A stretch of DNA of 64,000 bases from Thalassobaculum sp. OXR-137 (GCF_034377285.1 NZ_CP139715.1:1338501-1402500); one strand, 5' to 3'. Numbered from the stretch's first letter, positions 8,519 to 18,023 are shown. Translations and numbers: made by a program. The notes: generated by a model from the letters alone, not told the origin.

Positions 8519-8923
8519 ATGGCTGACGACGTTACCTGCATCCACGTCATCTTCGATCTCGAACGCGAGCGGCTGACCGCTCGAAAATTTCTCCACGAGA
8601 TGGCGGAACAGAACTGGCCGGTGCAGGTGACGGGCGCATCAAAACGTGAGGATTTGGATCCCAGGGCCAAGGAGGTCGTGGTCACCGAACGGATGCGCGC
8701 GGCCAAAATCGGCCTGGTTCTGGTGACGCCGATGTCCGGGGTGAGCAGGAACGTCAACGAAGAGGTCAAATTCGCCAAACGCGCGAACCTGAATCTCGTG
8801 GGCGTGCTGCTTGCCGGATCGACGGCCCACACGAACCTGCCGGAGGGCTTGCACCGCTCCCGCGTGGTCGGCTGGGACTGGGGGGCCCTGAAGAAGGAAC
8901 TGATGCCGAAGCGCGACGGTTAG
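8519..8923 (+). CDS. Small TIR-like (ThsB / MTH538-type) domain protein, orphan
   Basis: About 134 residues and essentially one domain. The alternating pattern fits the TIR-like fold of the MTH538/ThsB family: first strand IHVIFDLERER, later strand IGLVLVTPMSG, then VNEEVKFAKRANLNLVGVLLAG with a glutamate where TIR NADases carry their catalytic residue. The closing segment VVGWDWGALKKEL also matches small TIR-like proteins. In Thoeris defence such proteins make a nucleotide signal for ThsA, but no ThsA or other effector lies nearby. Neighbours are a c-di-GMP protein and an MFS transporter. The ATG at 8519 is chosen; a TTG at 8507 is possible. The family assignment is by pattern only. Confidence 0.55.
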   Translation: MADDVTCIHVIFDLERERLTARKFLHEMAEQNWPVQVTGASKREDLDPRAKEVVVTERMRAAKIGLVLVTPMSGVSRNVNEEVKFAKRANLNLVGVLLAGSTAHTNLPEGLHRSRVVGWDWGALKKELMPKRDG

Positions 8924-10092
8924 CCGTTCTCCGCCGGGAGCCGGCGCGCCGCAGCCAGGACGATGGCCGCGGCCAGCGCCAGGCCGATCAACTGAACCGA
9001 GAAGCCGATGCCGGCCCCGTGAAGCAGGGCGAAGACCGGAGCGGCGACCGACCCCACCCCCAGGGACAGGGTATACTCCACCGAGATCGCCCGGGAGCGG
9101 ATGCCGGGCGCCAGGTGCCTGCCGAGCAGCCAGGTGGTCACCGGGATTTCGGCGAACAGGGCCGTCACCGCCAGCAGTGCCAGCACCAGGGCGACCCATC
9201 CCGTCGCCTGCGCCATGCCCAGGAATAGAACCACCTGCACCGCGAGCAGGGCGGTGAGAACCGGTCTGGCGCCGATCCGGTCCAGGAGTTCCCCCACCGG
9301 CAGTTGCGCGACGGCGGCCACCGAGAAGACGGCTCCCGCGGACAGGCCGATCCAGGCCAGTCCGGCACCGTCCTGCGCCAGTCGTTCGTCCAAGTATTTC
9401 GGCAGCGAAACCGAGATCATGTTGAAGATCAGCCCGCCGAGCAGCGCCGATATGCAGACCACCACGAAGACGGTCTTCTGATGCGGGCGGACGGGTGACG
9501 CCGTCGGCGCCGTCGTCCCGTCGCTCCGGCCGTCGGTGCGCCGGTCGGCGCGGAGCCCCGCCCGGGCCAGAAGCAGAGCGCCGAGCAGGATCGACGCGGC
9601 GGCCGGCACGGCGAAGGCCAGATGCCATCCCCCGGCCTGGGCCAGTACGCCGGTCGCCGCCGCGGCGCCGCCGAGACCCAGATTGCCGAACACGCCGTTG
9701 ACCGCCAGCGCCCGGCCCGACCGCACACCCCCGTCGGTGAGCAGGGCGAGGCCTACCGGATGATAAATCGCGGCGAACAGACCGAGGGCGCCGAGCCCGG
9801 CCGCGAGGCCTGAGGGGCTGTCGGACAGGGCGATCCAGAGGCATGCGCCACCGATGCCGAGAAAGAAGACGGCGATCAGCACCACCCGGTCCACCCGGTC
9901 CCCCAGCCATCCGGCCGGCAGGGTGCCGAGCGCGAAGGCGATGTAGAGCGGCGAGCCCAGAAGCAGCACCTCCCCGTAGGGAACGTCCCAGGACGGCGCG
10001 ATGGCCAGGGCGGCGGTGGGAAAGATCAGAAGCGCGTAGTGCGTCAGGAAATGCGCGGCGTTGACGAAGAGCGACAGCTCGGTGCGGGACAT
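8920..10092 (-). CDS. MFS transporter
   Basis: A 390-residue polytopic protein with about 12 hydrophobic segments and the MFS loop 2-3 motif as GWLGDRVDRVVLI near residue 61. The N- and C-terminal halves are separated by a charged loop (about residues 195-215). The protein probably exports a small molecule. It is divergent from an AraC-type regulator with only 66 bases between starts, the common layout for a regulator controlling its exporter. Its stop overlaps the stop of the TIR-like gene by 4 bases. The substrate is unknown. Confidence 0.85.
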   Translation of the reverse strand: MSRTELSLFVNAAHFLTHYALLIFPTAALAIAPSWDVPYGEVLLLGSPLYIAFALGTLPAGWLGDRVDRVVLIAVFFLGIGGACLWIALSDSPSGLAAGLGALGLFAAIYHPVGLALLTDGGVRSGRALAVNGVFGNLGLGGAAAATGVLAQAGGWHLAFAVPAAASILLGALLLARAGLRADRRTDGRSDGTTAPTASPVRPHQKTVFVVVCISALLGGLIFNMISVSLPKYLDERLAQDGAGLAWIGLSAGAVFSVAAVAQLPVGELLDRIGARPVLTALLAVQVVLFLGMAQATGWVALVLALLAVTALFAEIPVTTWLLGRHLAPGIRSRAISVEYTLSLGVGSVAAPVFALLHGAGIGFSVQLIGLALAAAIVLAAARRLPAENG

Positions 10093-10146
10093 GGCGGACC
10101 TCGGCTGGGGATCGTCGTTGCAGCCTGCCGGGACGGTGCCTTACTG

Positions 10147-10158
10147 TCTGTCGACAGA
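10147..10158. promoter_or_regulatory. 12-base perfect palindrome before the AraC start
   Basis: TCTGTCGACAGA is a perfect palindrome ending immediately before the regulator's ATG, in the divergent gap with the MFS gene. A role as autoregulatory operator is plausible, though AraC proteins more often bind direct repeats. Confidence 0.3.
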
Positions 10159-10932
10159 ATGTCCGATACTGACCCTCAGATGCCAGATCCGACCCGGCGC
10201 GACGTGTCCGGTTTTGCCCTGACCTATGGGTCCGGCACCGCGATCGACGCGCACGCCCATCCCGCACATCAGCTTATCCACGCGATATCGGGCGCGATGC
10301 GGGTGGTGTCCGGCGGCGGGTTGTGGTTCCTGCCGCTCGGCCGCGCCCTGTGGATTCCCGCCGGGGTCGAGCACGCGATTCGCTGCGACGGCGAGGTCGG
10401 CATGCGCACCGCCTATCTGAGCCCGGCCTGTCCGGGCGTCCCGGTCGATGTGCGGATGGTCTCCGTCTCGCCGCTGCTGCGTGAGGTGCTGGTCCGGCTC
10501 GCAGAAGGCGGCGAGGCCGGGCTGAGGCCGGCTCTGTTGGCTGTGCTGCTCCATGAGATTGCGGAGGCGGGTCTGCCGCCGCTGCGCTTGCCCTATCCGG
10601 CCGATCCGCGCGTCGCGGACCTGCTGGCGCATCTCCACACCGATCCGGCGGATCCGATGACGCTGGCGCAATGGGCGAAGCGGCTGGGCTTTTCCGAGCG
10701 CAGCCTGATCCGGGCGGTGCGGGTGCAGACCGGAATGACCTTCCGCGAACTCCGGCGTCACTCCCGGATCCTGGTGGCCATCGAACGGCTCTGCGAGGGG
10801 CGTCCGGTGACGGCCGTCGCCTATGACGTGGGTTTCGAGACGCCCAGCGCCTTCGCCCATGCCTTCCGCACTGTCACCGGCAAGACGCCGCGGCAATTCG
10901 TGGCCGAGGCGCGGGCCGCGTCCGGCCGGTGA
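10159..10932 (+). CDS. AraC-family transcriptional regulator with cupin sensor
   Basis: A 257-residue regulator. The N-terminal cupin-like region (DAHAHPAHQLIHAISG near residue 25, WIPAGVEHAI near residue 65) probably senses a ligand. The C-terminal AraC DNA-binding domain has two helix-turn-helix units (LAQWAKRLGFSERSLIRAV and ITAVAYDVGFETPSAFAHAFR-like, residues about 170-250), ending with TGKTPRQF. The ATG at 10159 is the likely start; an upstream extension runs into the divergent MFS promoter. It probably controls the MFS gene. Confidence 0.88.
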   Translation: MSDTDPQMPDPTRRDVSGFALTYGSGTAIDAHAHPAHQLIHAISGAMRVVSGGGLWFLPLGRALWIPAGVEHAIRCDGEVGMRTAYLSPACPGVPVDVRMVSVSPLLREVLVRLAEGGEAGLRPALLAVLLHEIAEAGLPPLRLPYPADPRVADLLAHLHTDPADPMTLAQWAKRLGFSERSLIRAVRVQTGMTFRELRRHSRILVAIERLCEGRPVTAVAYDVGFETPSAFAHAFRTVTGKTPRQFVAEARAASGR

Positions 10933-10939
10933 CCGGGGC

Positions 10940-12211
10940 TCAGCCCTGCAGCGCCCGCCAGGCGATGTCGCGCCGGCAGAACCCGCCGGGCCAATCGATC
11001 CCGTCCACCGCCGCATAGGCCCGTGTCCGAGCCTCGGAGGCGTCCTTGCCGATGGCGGTCACCCCCAGCACCCGGCCGCCGGTGGCCAGCAGGCTGCCGT
11101 CCTCGCCCTTGGTGGTGCCGGCATGGAACACGACCACGTCGTCGCTCTCCACCGCCTCGGTGCCGGCGATGACCGTATTCTTCTCGTAGGCGCCCGGATA
11201 GCCGTTGGCGGCCATGACCACGCAGAGCGCGGTGTCGTCGTGCCAGCGCAGGTGGAAGTGGTCGATCTGGCCGTCGGCGGTGGCGATCAGGGCGGACAGG
11301 AAGTCGCCCTTCACCCGCAGCATCAGCGCCTGGCATTCCGGGTCGCCGAAGCGGACGTTGTATTCGATCAGCTTCGGCCCCCCGTCGGTGATCATCAGCC
11401 CGGCGAACAGCACGCCGCGGAAGGTGCGACCCTCCGCCGCCATGCCGGCGACGGTCGGCTCGATGATCTCCTTCACGATGCGGGCGGCCATGGCGTCGTC
11501 GACGATCGGGGCGGGGGAATAGGCGCCCATGCCGCCGGTATTCGGCCCGGTATCGCCGTCGCCGACCCGCTTGTGGTCCTGGGCGCCGGCGAGCGGCAGG
11601 ATCGCCTTGCCGTCGGTGAGCGCGAAGAAGCTGGCCTCCTCGCCGATCATCCATTCCTCGACGACGATCTCCGCCCCGGCCTCGCCGAACGCCCGGTCGG
11701 CCATGATCGCGTCGACCGCTTCCAGAGCCTCGTCGAGGGTCTCAGCCATGATCACGCCCTTGCCGGCGGCCAGCCCGTCGGCCTTGATCACGATGGGCGC
11801 ACCCTGCTCGCGGATATAGACCTTGGCGGCCTCGGGATCTGTAAAGCGGCCATAAGCGGCGGTCGGAATGTCGTGGCGGGTGCAGAAGTCCTTGGTGAAG
11901 GCCTTGGAGCCTTCCAGCACGGCGGCGGCGGCCGTCGGACCGAAGGACTTGATGCCGGCGGCGTCCAGCCTGTCGACCAGGCCGGCGACCAGCGGCCCTT
12001 CCGGGCCCACCACCACGAAATCGACGGCGGAGTCCGTGCAGAAGGCCACCAGGGCGTCATGGTCGTCCACGCCGATGGGCACGCATTCGGCCTCGCGCGC
12101 AATGCCCGCATTGCCGGGGGCGCAGAACAGCTTCGTCACCAGCGGCGAGGCGGCGATGGCCCAGCACAGGGCATGCTCGCGCCCGCCGGAACCCACGACC
12201 AGAATGCGCAT
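10940..12211 (-). CDS. purD: Phosphoribosylamine-glycine ligase PurD
   Basis: A 423-residue ATP-grasp enzyme of purine synthesis that joins glycine to 5-phosphoribosylamine. [17 protein letters not shown] is the canonical N-terminus and fixes the start at 12211. [14 protein letters not shown] near residue 67, [12 protein letters not shown] near residue 142 and [11 protein letters not shown] near residue 285 (ATP and metal-binding region) are all intact. Length is normal for the family. Its 3' end faces the AraC gene seven bases away. Confidence 0.97.
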   Translation of the reverse strand: MRILVVGSGGREHALCWAIAASPLVTKLFCAPGNAGIAREAECVPIGVDDHDALVAFCTDSAVDFVVVGPEGPLVAGLVDRLDAAGIKSFGPTAAAAVLEGSKAFTKDFCTRHDIPTAAYGRFTDPEAAKVYIREQGAPIVIKADGLAAGKGVIMAETLDEALEAVDAIMADRAFGEAGAEIVVEEWMIGEEASFFALTDGKAILPLAGAQDHKRVGDGDTGPNTGGMGAYSPAPIVDDAMAARIVKEIIEPTVAGMAAEGRTFRGVLFAGLMITDGGPKLIEYNVRFGDPECQALMLRVKGDFLSALIATADGQIDHFHLRWHDDTALCVVMAANGYPGAYEKNTVIAGTEAVESDDVVVFHAGTTKGEDGSLLATGGRVLGVTAIGKDASEARTRAYAAVDGIDWPGGFCRRDIAWRALQG

Positions 12212-12310
12212 GTCAGGCTTCTCCAGGTCCGATCCTTCATCCCGCCGCGCGGCCTGTCCGGCGGCAGGCGCGGACCATACGCCGTGCCGCCGGGCCATGC
12301 CACACCGTCG

Positions 12311-13342
12311 TCATTCCGCCGGCCGGTCCGCCGCCGGCAGGGCGAGAAGCATCTCGTGGCGCAGAATTCGGGGCCGGTCCGCGAGCGCTTCGGCCGCCGC
12401 ACGCCAGCGGGGTTCCGGCACCGTGTCGAACCCCGACCGTCGCAGCCAGGCGGAGAGCCAGGGCAGGGACACCGGCTCCGGATTGCGGTGGTGGGCCGGG
12501 TCGAACGCCGCCTCGTCCTCCGGCGGGCAGGCATGCAGCTCGAACAGAATCGGGGCGCCGAGCCCGGTCAGTGCGGTCAGCGGGCCGGTCATGTCGTCGA
12601 AGTGATAGATCAGCCCCAGCGCACAGACGGCATCGACGCGCTCCAGTCCGGGAAATGCCGCGCGCAGGCGGTCGAGGATCGCCGGCAGATCCTGGGCCGG
12701 GCCGAGCTGGACGGTCACCCGGTCGCCCAGGCCGTTGAGGGCGCAAAAGGTGGCGGTGCGCAGGGCCATGGTGACCGCGACGTCGAGGGCGACGACCCGG
12801 GCTCCCGCGCGGGCGAGGTTGAGGGAGAAGAAGCCGTCGGCGCATCCGGCATCGACGATCACCCGGTCGCGCAGACTGCCGCCGCAGGCCCGCTCCAGCA
12901 GCGGCCTGGCCAGGGTCCATTCCGTGGTGTGATAGGCCCCGCTGCGGTCCGGTGCGTTGAAGCGGCTTGGTGGGACGGGGCCGTCGAGGCCGGGCAGGCT
13001 GACCGGATGGTAATATCCGCGATCCCCCAGAGCCCGGACCATCAAGCTGTCGAATGCTGCCTTGGTGCGGGGCATGAGCTCGGGAACCGGGGCTCGCGGT
13101 ACCGCATTCTCCACCCAACGGGGAGAGATCGCGGCGACCGCGCGCAGCACCCGCTCCGCCTCTTCGCGGATGTGCGGGTCCGGGGCGTCCGTGGCGAGCC
13201 AGGCGGTGGCGGAGAGAAACTCCGCCGTCCTGACGAGTTCGGCATAGGACGGCAGGCCCTGCTCGCGGGCGACGGCGCTGGCGGCCCGGAAATCGCCCTG
13301 GAGGACGTATTGTGCGATGGAGTTTGTCATCGAATCTTCCAT
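12311..13342 (-). CDS. Class I SAM-dependent methyltransferase, CmoB-like
   Basis: A 343-residue protein. VIVDAGCADGFFSLNLARAG near residue 165 is the SAM-binding motif I, and ALGLIYHFDD near residue 247 matches the motif IV region of CmoB/DUF1698-type enzymes. The N-terminal 100 residues are helical and have no evident match. CmoB modifies wobble uridine in tRNA; this protein shares the fold signature but need not share the substrate. It lies upstream of purD on the same strand (99-base gap) and is divergent from xseA. Function beyond methyl transfer is unassigned. Confidence 0.7.
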   Translation of the reverse strand: MEDSMTNSIAQYVLQGDFRAASAVAREQGLPSYAELVRTAEFLSATAWLATDAPDPHIREEAERVLRAVAAISPRWVENAVPRAPVPELMPRTKAAFDSLMVRALGDRGYYHPVSLPGLDGPVPPSRFNAPDRSGAYHTTEWTLARPLLERACGGSLRDRVIVDAGCADGFFSLNLARAGARVVALDVAVTMALRTATFCALNGLGDRVTVQLGPAQDLPAILDRLRAAFPGLERVDAVCALGLIYHFDDMTGPLTALTGLGAPILFELHACPPEDEAAFDPAHHRNPEPVSLPWLSAWLRRSGFDTVPEPRWRAAAEALADRPRILRHEMLLALPAADRPAE

Positions 13343-13438
13343 TGGTTGTCATGTCCCTGTGGATGATGCGGGAATGGGGGCCGGAAATAGAATTCGTTGC
13401 CCCGTGACGACGGCGGCCGATCGGTGTTACGGAGACCC

Positions 13439-14971
13439 ATGGAAGACGCAGCCCCACCTCCCGGATCCGACACCGTCGGAAACCTGCCGGAGTTCTCCGT
13501 CGGCGAGATCAGCCTGGCGGTTAAACGCACGGTGGAATCCAGTTTCGAGCGCGTGCGGGTGCGCGGAGAGGTGTCGCGGCCCATGCGCGCCGGCTCCGGC
13601 CACGTCTATCTGACGCTCAAGGACGAGAACGCGGTGCTCGATGCCGTGTGCTGGAAGGGAGCGGCCCAGCGGCTGTCGATCCAGCCCGAGGACGGCATGG
13701 AGGTCATCGCCACCGGCAAGCTGACCACCTATCCCGGCCGTTCCAAGTACCAGATGGTCATCGAGCAGATGGAGCTGGCGGGCGAGGGCGCGCTGCTCAA
13801 GCTGCTGGAGGACAGACGCAAGCGGCTCGCCGCCGAGGGCCTGTTCGACGCCGACCGCAAGCGGCCGATCCCGTTCCTGCCCGGCGTCATCGGCGTGGTC
13901 ACCTCGCCGACCGGGGCGGTGATCCGGGACATCCTGCACCGGCTGGCCGATCGCTTCCCGGTGCATGTCATCGTCTGGCCGGTTCTGGTCCAGGGCGACG
14001 CGGCGAAGGATCAGGTTTCCCGCGCCATCCGCGGTTTCAACAGCCTGCCGGAGCAGGGCGGGCCGATGCCGCGTCCGGACCTGCTGATCGTCGCGCGCGG
14101 CGGCGGCAGCCTGGAGGATCTCTGGGCATTCAACGAGGAGGAGGTGGTGCGCGCCGCCGCCGGCTCGGATATCCCGCTGATCTCCGCCGTCGGCCACGAG
14201 ACCGACACGACCCTGATCGACTTCGCCAGCGACCGCCGGGCGCCGACCCCGACCGCGGCGGCCGAGATGGCGGTGCCGGTGCGCACCGACCTGATTGCCC
14301 GCATCGCCGAGGACACCGCCCGGCTGACCGGCGCCGTCAGCCGCCGGCTGAACGAGGGTCGGACCATCGTCTCCGGACTGGCCCGTGGGCTCGGCGACCC
14401 GGGCGCTCGGATCGAGCAGGCGCAGCAGCGGCTGGACTATGCCTCGGGCACCTCGCTGAGCCGGATCACCGCTCTGCTCGACCGGCTGAAATATGCGGTC
14501 GACCGGCCGATCCCCTCGCCGGCGGAGATCCTGGCCCGCACCCGGGGACGATTCGACACGGTGGCGCGCGGTTTGCGGGTCGGACCGATCGAGCGCTCCG
14601 TGGTCGACGGCGCCCGGGAACTAGACAGATATTTGCGCAGAGCTGAGGCGGCCTACGACCGGCGTTTGAAGGTAGAGAAGACTCGAGTCGATTCCCTGGA
14701 GAAGCTCCTCAACGCCAATTCCTTCGAGCGCGTGCTGGAACGCGGTTTCGCCCTGGTGCGCGACGAGTCCGGCGCGCCGGTGAAATCCGCCGCCGAGACC
14801 AGCGCCGGTCAGACGGTGTCCCTGCGGTTCCGGGACGGCGAGACCTCGGCGGTCATCGGCGCCGGGTCCGGACCCTCCGGGGGCGGCGGGGCGAAACCTA
14901 AGCCCAAGGCCAAACCGACACCGGCATCCTCGTCCGACACCCCCACCCCCACCCAGGAGACCCTGTTCTGA
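13439..14971 (+). CDS. xseA: Exodeoxyribonuclease VII large subunit
   Basis: A 510-residue subunit of the single-strand exonuclease that trims DNA into oligonucleotides. The N-terminal OB fold (EISLAVKRTVESSFERVRVRGE to YQMVIEQMEL) is typical. The catalytic domain follows, with GVVTSPTGAVIRDI near residue 157, RGGGSLEDLWAFNEE near residue 219 and SAVGHETDTTLIDFASDRRAPTP-type sequence near residue 250. A coiled-coil region follows, then a low-complexity KPKPKAKP tail. The start at 13439 has a GGAG-like site just before it. Its TGA overlaps the ATG of the next gene by one base, implying coupled translation. Confidence 0.95.
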   Translation: MEDAAPPPGSDTVGNLPEFSVGEISLAVKRTVESSFERVRVRGEVSRPMRAGSGHVYLTLKDENAVLDAVCWKGAAQRLSIQPEDGMEVIATGKLTTYPGRSKYQMVIEQMELAGEGALLKLLEDRRKRLAAEGLFDADRKRPIPFLPGVIGVVTSPTGAVIRDILHRLADRFPVHVIVWPVLVQGDAAKDQVSRAIRGFNSLPEQGGPMPRPDLLIVARGGGSLEDLWAFNEEEVVRAAAGSDIPLISAVGHETDTTLIDFASDRRAPTPTAAAEMAVPVRTDLIARIAEDTARLTGAVSRRLNEGRTIVSGLARGLGDPGARIEQAQQRLDYASGTSLSRITALLDRLKYAVDRPIPSPAEILARTRGRFDTVARGLRVGPIERSVVDGARELDRYLRRAEAAYDRRLKVEKTRVDSLEKLLNANSFERVLERGFALVRDESGAPVKSAAETSAGQTVSLRFRDGETSAVIGAGSGPSGGGGAKPKPKAKPTPASSSDTPTPTQETLF

Positions 14972-15783
14972 TGCGCCGGTTCCTCGCGATCGCCTGTCTC
15001 CTCCTGCTGTCGACGGTGGCGCGGGCGGAGACCACCTTCAACGGAAGCTTCACTCAGGGCGGTGTGGTGTTCGGCAAGACCGATCCGGGCACAAAGCTTG
15101 TGCTGGACGGCATTCCGGTGGTGGTCGACCGCGACGGCGTCTTCGTCTTCGGGTTCCACCGGGATGCGCCGGTGACCTCCACCCTGGTGATCACCGCGCC
15201 GGACGGCTCGGCGGAGACCCGGACCCTCGATGTGGCGCCGCGCGAGTTCAGGATTCAGCGCATCGACGGCCTGCCGGACACCATGGTGACCCCGCCCAAG
15301 GAGGTGCTGGACCGGATCCAGCGCGATCAGGCCGAGGTGAAGGCGGCGCGGGCGGCCGACCGGGTCGAGTCCGATTTCCGCTCCGGCTTCATCTGGCCGG
15401 TCACCGGACCGATCTCCGGCGTGTACGGCAGCCAGCGGATCCTCAACGGCCAGCCGCGCCAGCCCCATTACGGCATCGACATCGCGGTCCCCAAAGGCAC
15501 GCCGGTGGTGGCGCCGGCAGACGGTCTGGTGACCCTGTCGGCGACCGACCACTACTACACCGGCGGCACCCTGATCCTCGACCACGGCCACGGCCTGTCC
15601 AGCACCTTCATCCATATGGACAGCGTCGCGGTGAAGGTCGGAGAGCACATCAGGCAGGGCACCGTGATCGGCACGGTCGGGGCGACCGGCCGGGCGACCG
15701 GCCCGCATCTCGACTGGCGGATGAACTGGTACGACCGGCGTCTGGACCCGGCTTTCGTGGTCCCGCCGATGCCCGGCCAGTAG
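14971..15783 (+). CDS. M23 family metallopeptidase (LytM domain), exported
   Basis: A 270-residue protein with a signal peptide (MRRFLAIACLLLLSTVARA, cleavage near residue 19) and a C-terminal M23/LytM domain. The first zinc-binding motif is present as HYGIDIAVP near residue 164, and the catalytic-type histidine in IHMDS near residue 211. The HxH motif reads GPHLDWRMNW instead of GPHLH: the second His is Asp. That form recurs in a proteobacterial subgroup and may still bind metal. The protein should act on peptidoglycan in the periplasm or activate an amidase. It is translationally coupled to xseA. Confidence 0.85.
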   Translation: MRRFLAIACLLLLSTVARAETTFNGSFTQGGVVFGKTDPGTKLVLDGIPVVVDRDGVFVFGFHRDAPVTSTLVITAPDGSAETRTLDVAPREFRIQRIDGLPDTMVTPPKEVLDRIQRDQAEVKAARAADRVESDFRSGFIWPVTGPISGVYGSQRILNGQPRQPHYGIDIAVPKGTPVVAPADGLVTLSATDHYYTGGTLILDHGHGLSSTFIHMDSVAVKVGEHIRQGTVIGTVGATGRATGPHLDWRMNWYDRRLDPAFVVPPMPGQ

Positions 15784-15786
15784 ACG

Positions 15787-16755
15787 CTACGGCGTCATCC
15801 CGTCGAGCAGGGCGGCGATCGCCGCCGGATCCCGCCAGCTCAGCGACACGTCCACGACCGTGACCATCGGCCGGGCCTCCGGCGGCAGGCGCACCGCGTC
15901 CTTCGCGGTGGTGACCGGGATGGCGTTCAGGCCCACCGCGCGCTCGACCAGTTCCATGACCTCCAGCGGCCGGTAGGCGTGGTGATCGGCGAAAGCCTGA
16001 AACCCGACCAGTTCGGCGCCGATCTCGGTCAGGGTTTCGCGGAACTTATCCGGGCGGCCGATCCCGGCGAAACCGAGAACGCGCTGACCGCGCAGAGTGA
16101 GGGAGGCCGGCGACGGCTCCAGAACGGCGCGCAGCAGCGGCCGCCGGTCGCCCACCCGTGTGGCGATCCCGGTCCGGTCGTCGCCGATCAGCACCACGGC
16201 GGCGGATTTCTGCAGGGCGGCGTCCCAGGGCTCGCGCAGGGGGCCGGCGGGCATCAGCTGGCCGTTGCCGATCCCCGCCCCGCCGTCGACCACGAGAAGA
16301 CTGAGCGTGGGGATCAGGGACGGGTTCTGCAGCCCGTCGTCCATGACGATGACGTCGATGCCGATCTCCTCCAGAAGCCGCGCGCCGGCCGCCCGGTCCC
16401 GGGCGATCACGGTTGGGGCGGCGGCGGCCAGCAGCAGCGGCTCGTCGCCCACCTCGGCACTGCCATGGACCGCCGGATCGACACGGACCGGCCCGCTCAG
16501 GGTGCCGCCATGGCCACGGGACAGCAGGCCGACCCGGCTGCCGCGGACGATCAGCTCGGCGGCGACGGCGAGGACCGTCGGGGTCTTGCCCGCGCCGCCG
16601 GCGGTGGCGTTGCCGACGCAGATCAGCGGCACCGCCGGACGGTAAGTTGTGGTTGTGGCCCTGCGGATCTGGGCGCCGAGACGCCACAGCCAACTTGCCG
16701 GGGCGAGGGCAGCCGCCGGCCAGCCGCCGGTCGTCCAGAAGCCGGGGGCCTTCAT
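15787..16755 (-). CDS. lpxK: Tetraacyldisaccharide 4'-kinase LpxK
   Basis: A 322-residue inner-membrane-associated kinase that adds the 4'-phosphate to the lipid A disaccharide. The start MKAPGFW is typical, and the P-loop GNATAGGAGKTPTVLA lies near residue 46. VIVMDDGLQNP near residue 118 matches the conserved DDGxQ motif, and VTTAKDAVRLP near residue 285 is another family block. Its ATG overlaps the stop of waaA by 4 bases (ATGA). It is the last gene of a DUF374-waaA-lpxK operon for lipid A core synthesis. Confidence 0.95.
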   Translation of the reverse strand: MKAPGFWTTGGWPAAALAPASWLWRLGAQIRRATTTTYRPAVPLICVGNATAGGAGKTPTVLAVAAELIVRGSRVGLLSRGHGGTLSGPVRVDPAVHGSAEVGDEPLLLAAAAPTVIARDRAAGARLLEEIGIDVIVMDDGLQNPSLIPTLSLLVVDGGAGIGNGQLMPAGPLREPWDAALQKSAAVVLIGDDRTGIATRVGDRRPLLRAVLEPSPASLTLRGQRVLGFAGIGRPDKFRETLTEIGAELVGFQAFADHHAYRPLEVMELVERAVGLNAIPVTTAKDAVRLPPEARPMVTVVDVSLSWRDPAAIAALLDGMTP

Positions 16756-18023
16756 CGGGGCCCGCCCGGAAGGAGCGGGGTCAGCGCGTCGAGGATCCGG
16801 ACGAGGCCCGCGCGCCCCTCGGCGGCGACGGCCCGCGCCCGCCCGCCCATGGCGGCGGCCGACTCGGGCGAGTCGAGCAGCGCGCCGACGGTCTGGGCCA
16901 GGCTCTCGGCGTCCGTCACCTCCCGCGCGGCGTCGGCGGCGAGCAGGGCGTCGGCGGCATCCCGGTTGTTGGGGATCAGCGGCCCGAAGACGAGGGCGGT
17001 CCCGCAATGGGCCGGCTCGATCGGGTTGTGCCCGCCGACCGGCACCAGGGACCCGGCGAGGAAGGTCACCGGGATGGCGGAGTAGAACCCGGCCACCTCG
17101 CCCATCGTGTCGGCGAGATAGACGGCGGTGCCGGAGGTCACCGTCTCGCCCGCGGACCGGCGCGCGGCGGTCAGGCCCTGGGCCCGGATCAACCCGGCGA
17201 TCTCGTCGGCCCGGGTGACGTGGCGGGGGATGATGACCGTCAGCAGGTCTGGTCGTCCGGAGGCGAGCCGGGCATGGGCGTCGAGCACCACCGCGTCCTC
17301 GCCCGGATGGGTGCTGGCGGCGAGCCAGACCGGGCGCCCGGCGACGGCGGCGCGGATTTCCGCGGTCAGCGCCTCGTTGCCCTCCGGCGGATCGCCGGCA
17401 GCCTTCAGATTGCCGGCATAGCGGACGTCGGCGCAGCCCAGGGCGGAGAACCGCCGCGCCTGATCGGCGCTCGCCGCCAGCACCAGATCGAAGGCGCCGA
17501 ACAGCGGGCGGGCGAGCCATCCCATCCGGCGCCAGCGCTGGAACGCGCCGACCGACAGCCGGCCGTCGACGATGACCAGCGGAATGCCGCGCCCGTCCGC
17601 CTCGGTCACCAGGGTCGGCCACAGGTCGGATTCCATCCAGATGCCGAGATCGGGGCGCCAATGGTCGAGGAAGCGGCCGACCCAGGCCGGGCGGTCGACC
17701 GGCACGAACTGGTGGATCACGCCCTCGGGCAGGCGCCTGGCCATGGCGTCGGCGGAGGTGGTGGTGCCGGTGGTCATCAGCAGCGTCAGATCGGGCCGGG
17801 TCTGGCGCAGGGCGCGGATCAGGGTGAGCAGCCCGACCGCTTCGCCCACGCTGGCCGCGTGCAGCCAGACCAGAGGGCCGTCGGGCCTGGGCCGGTCGGC
17901 GACGCCGCGGCGTTCGTCCAACCGGCGGGGATCCTCCTTGCCGCGCGCCACCCGCCGGTCGAGATAGGCGTCGATCGCCGGTCCCAGGGCGGTCGCCAGG
18001 CCCTTGTAGAGCGACAGGATCAT
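16752..18023 (-). CDS. waaA: 3-deoxy-D-manno-octulosonic acid (Kdo) transferase
   Basis: A 423-residue GT30 glycosyltransferase that transfers Kdo from CMP-Kdo to lipid IVA at the inner membrane. WLHAASVGEAVGL near residue 52 includes the catalytic-type glutamate region. TTGTTTSADAMARRLP near residue 88 and LAGSLVPVGGHNPIEPAHCG near residue 320 are diagnostic family blocks. The ATG at 18023 gives the usual N-terminal helix (MILSLYKGLATALG). It overlaps the DUF374 gene and lpxK by 4 bases each, so the three genes are tightly coupled. Confidence 0.95.
   Translation of the reverse strand: MILSLYKGLATALGPAIDAYLDRRVARGKEDPRRLDERRGVADRPRPDGPLVWLHAASVGEAVGLLTLIRALRQTRPDLTLLMTTGTTTSADAMARRLPEGVIHQFVPVDRPAWVGRFLDHWRPDLGIWMESDLWPTLVTEADGRGIPLVIVDGRLSVGAFQRWRRMGWLARPLFGAFDLVLAASADQARRFSALGCADVRYAGNLKAAGDPPEGNEALTAEIRAAVAGRPVWLAASTHPGEDAVVLDAHARLASGRPDLLTVIIPRHVTRADEIAGLIRAQGLTAARRSAGETVTSGTAVYLADTMGEVAGFYSAIPVTFLAGSLVPVGGHNPIEPAHCGTALVFGPLIPNNRDAADALLAADAAREVTDAESLAQTVGALLDSPESAAAMGGRARAVAAEGRAGLVRILDALTPLLPGGPR

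Noticed and set aside
8519..8923. Complete Thoeris defence system
   Set aside because: Only a ThsB-like domain is present; no ThsA (SIR2/SLOG) gene lies on either side, so only an orphan TIR-like protein can be claimed.
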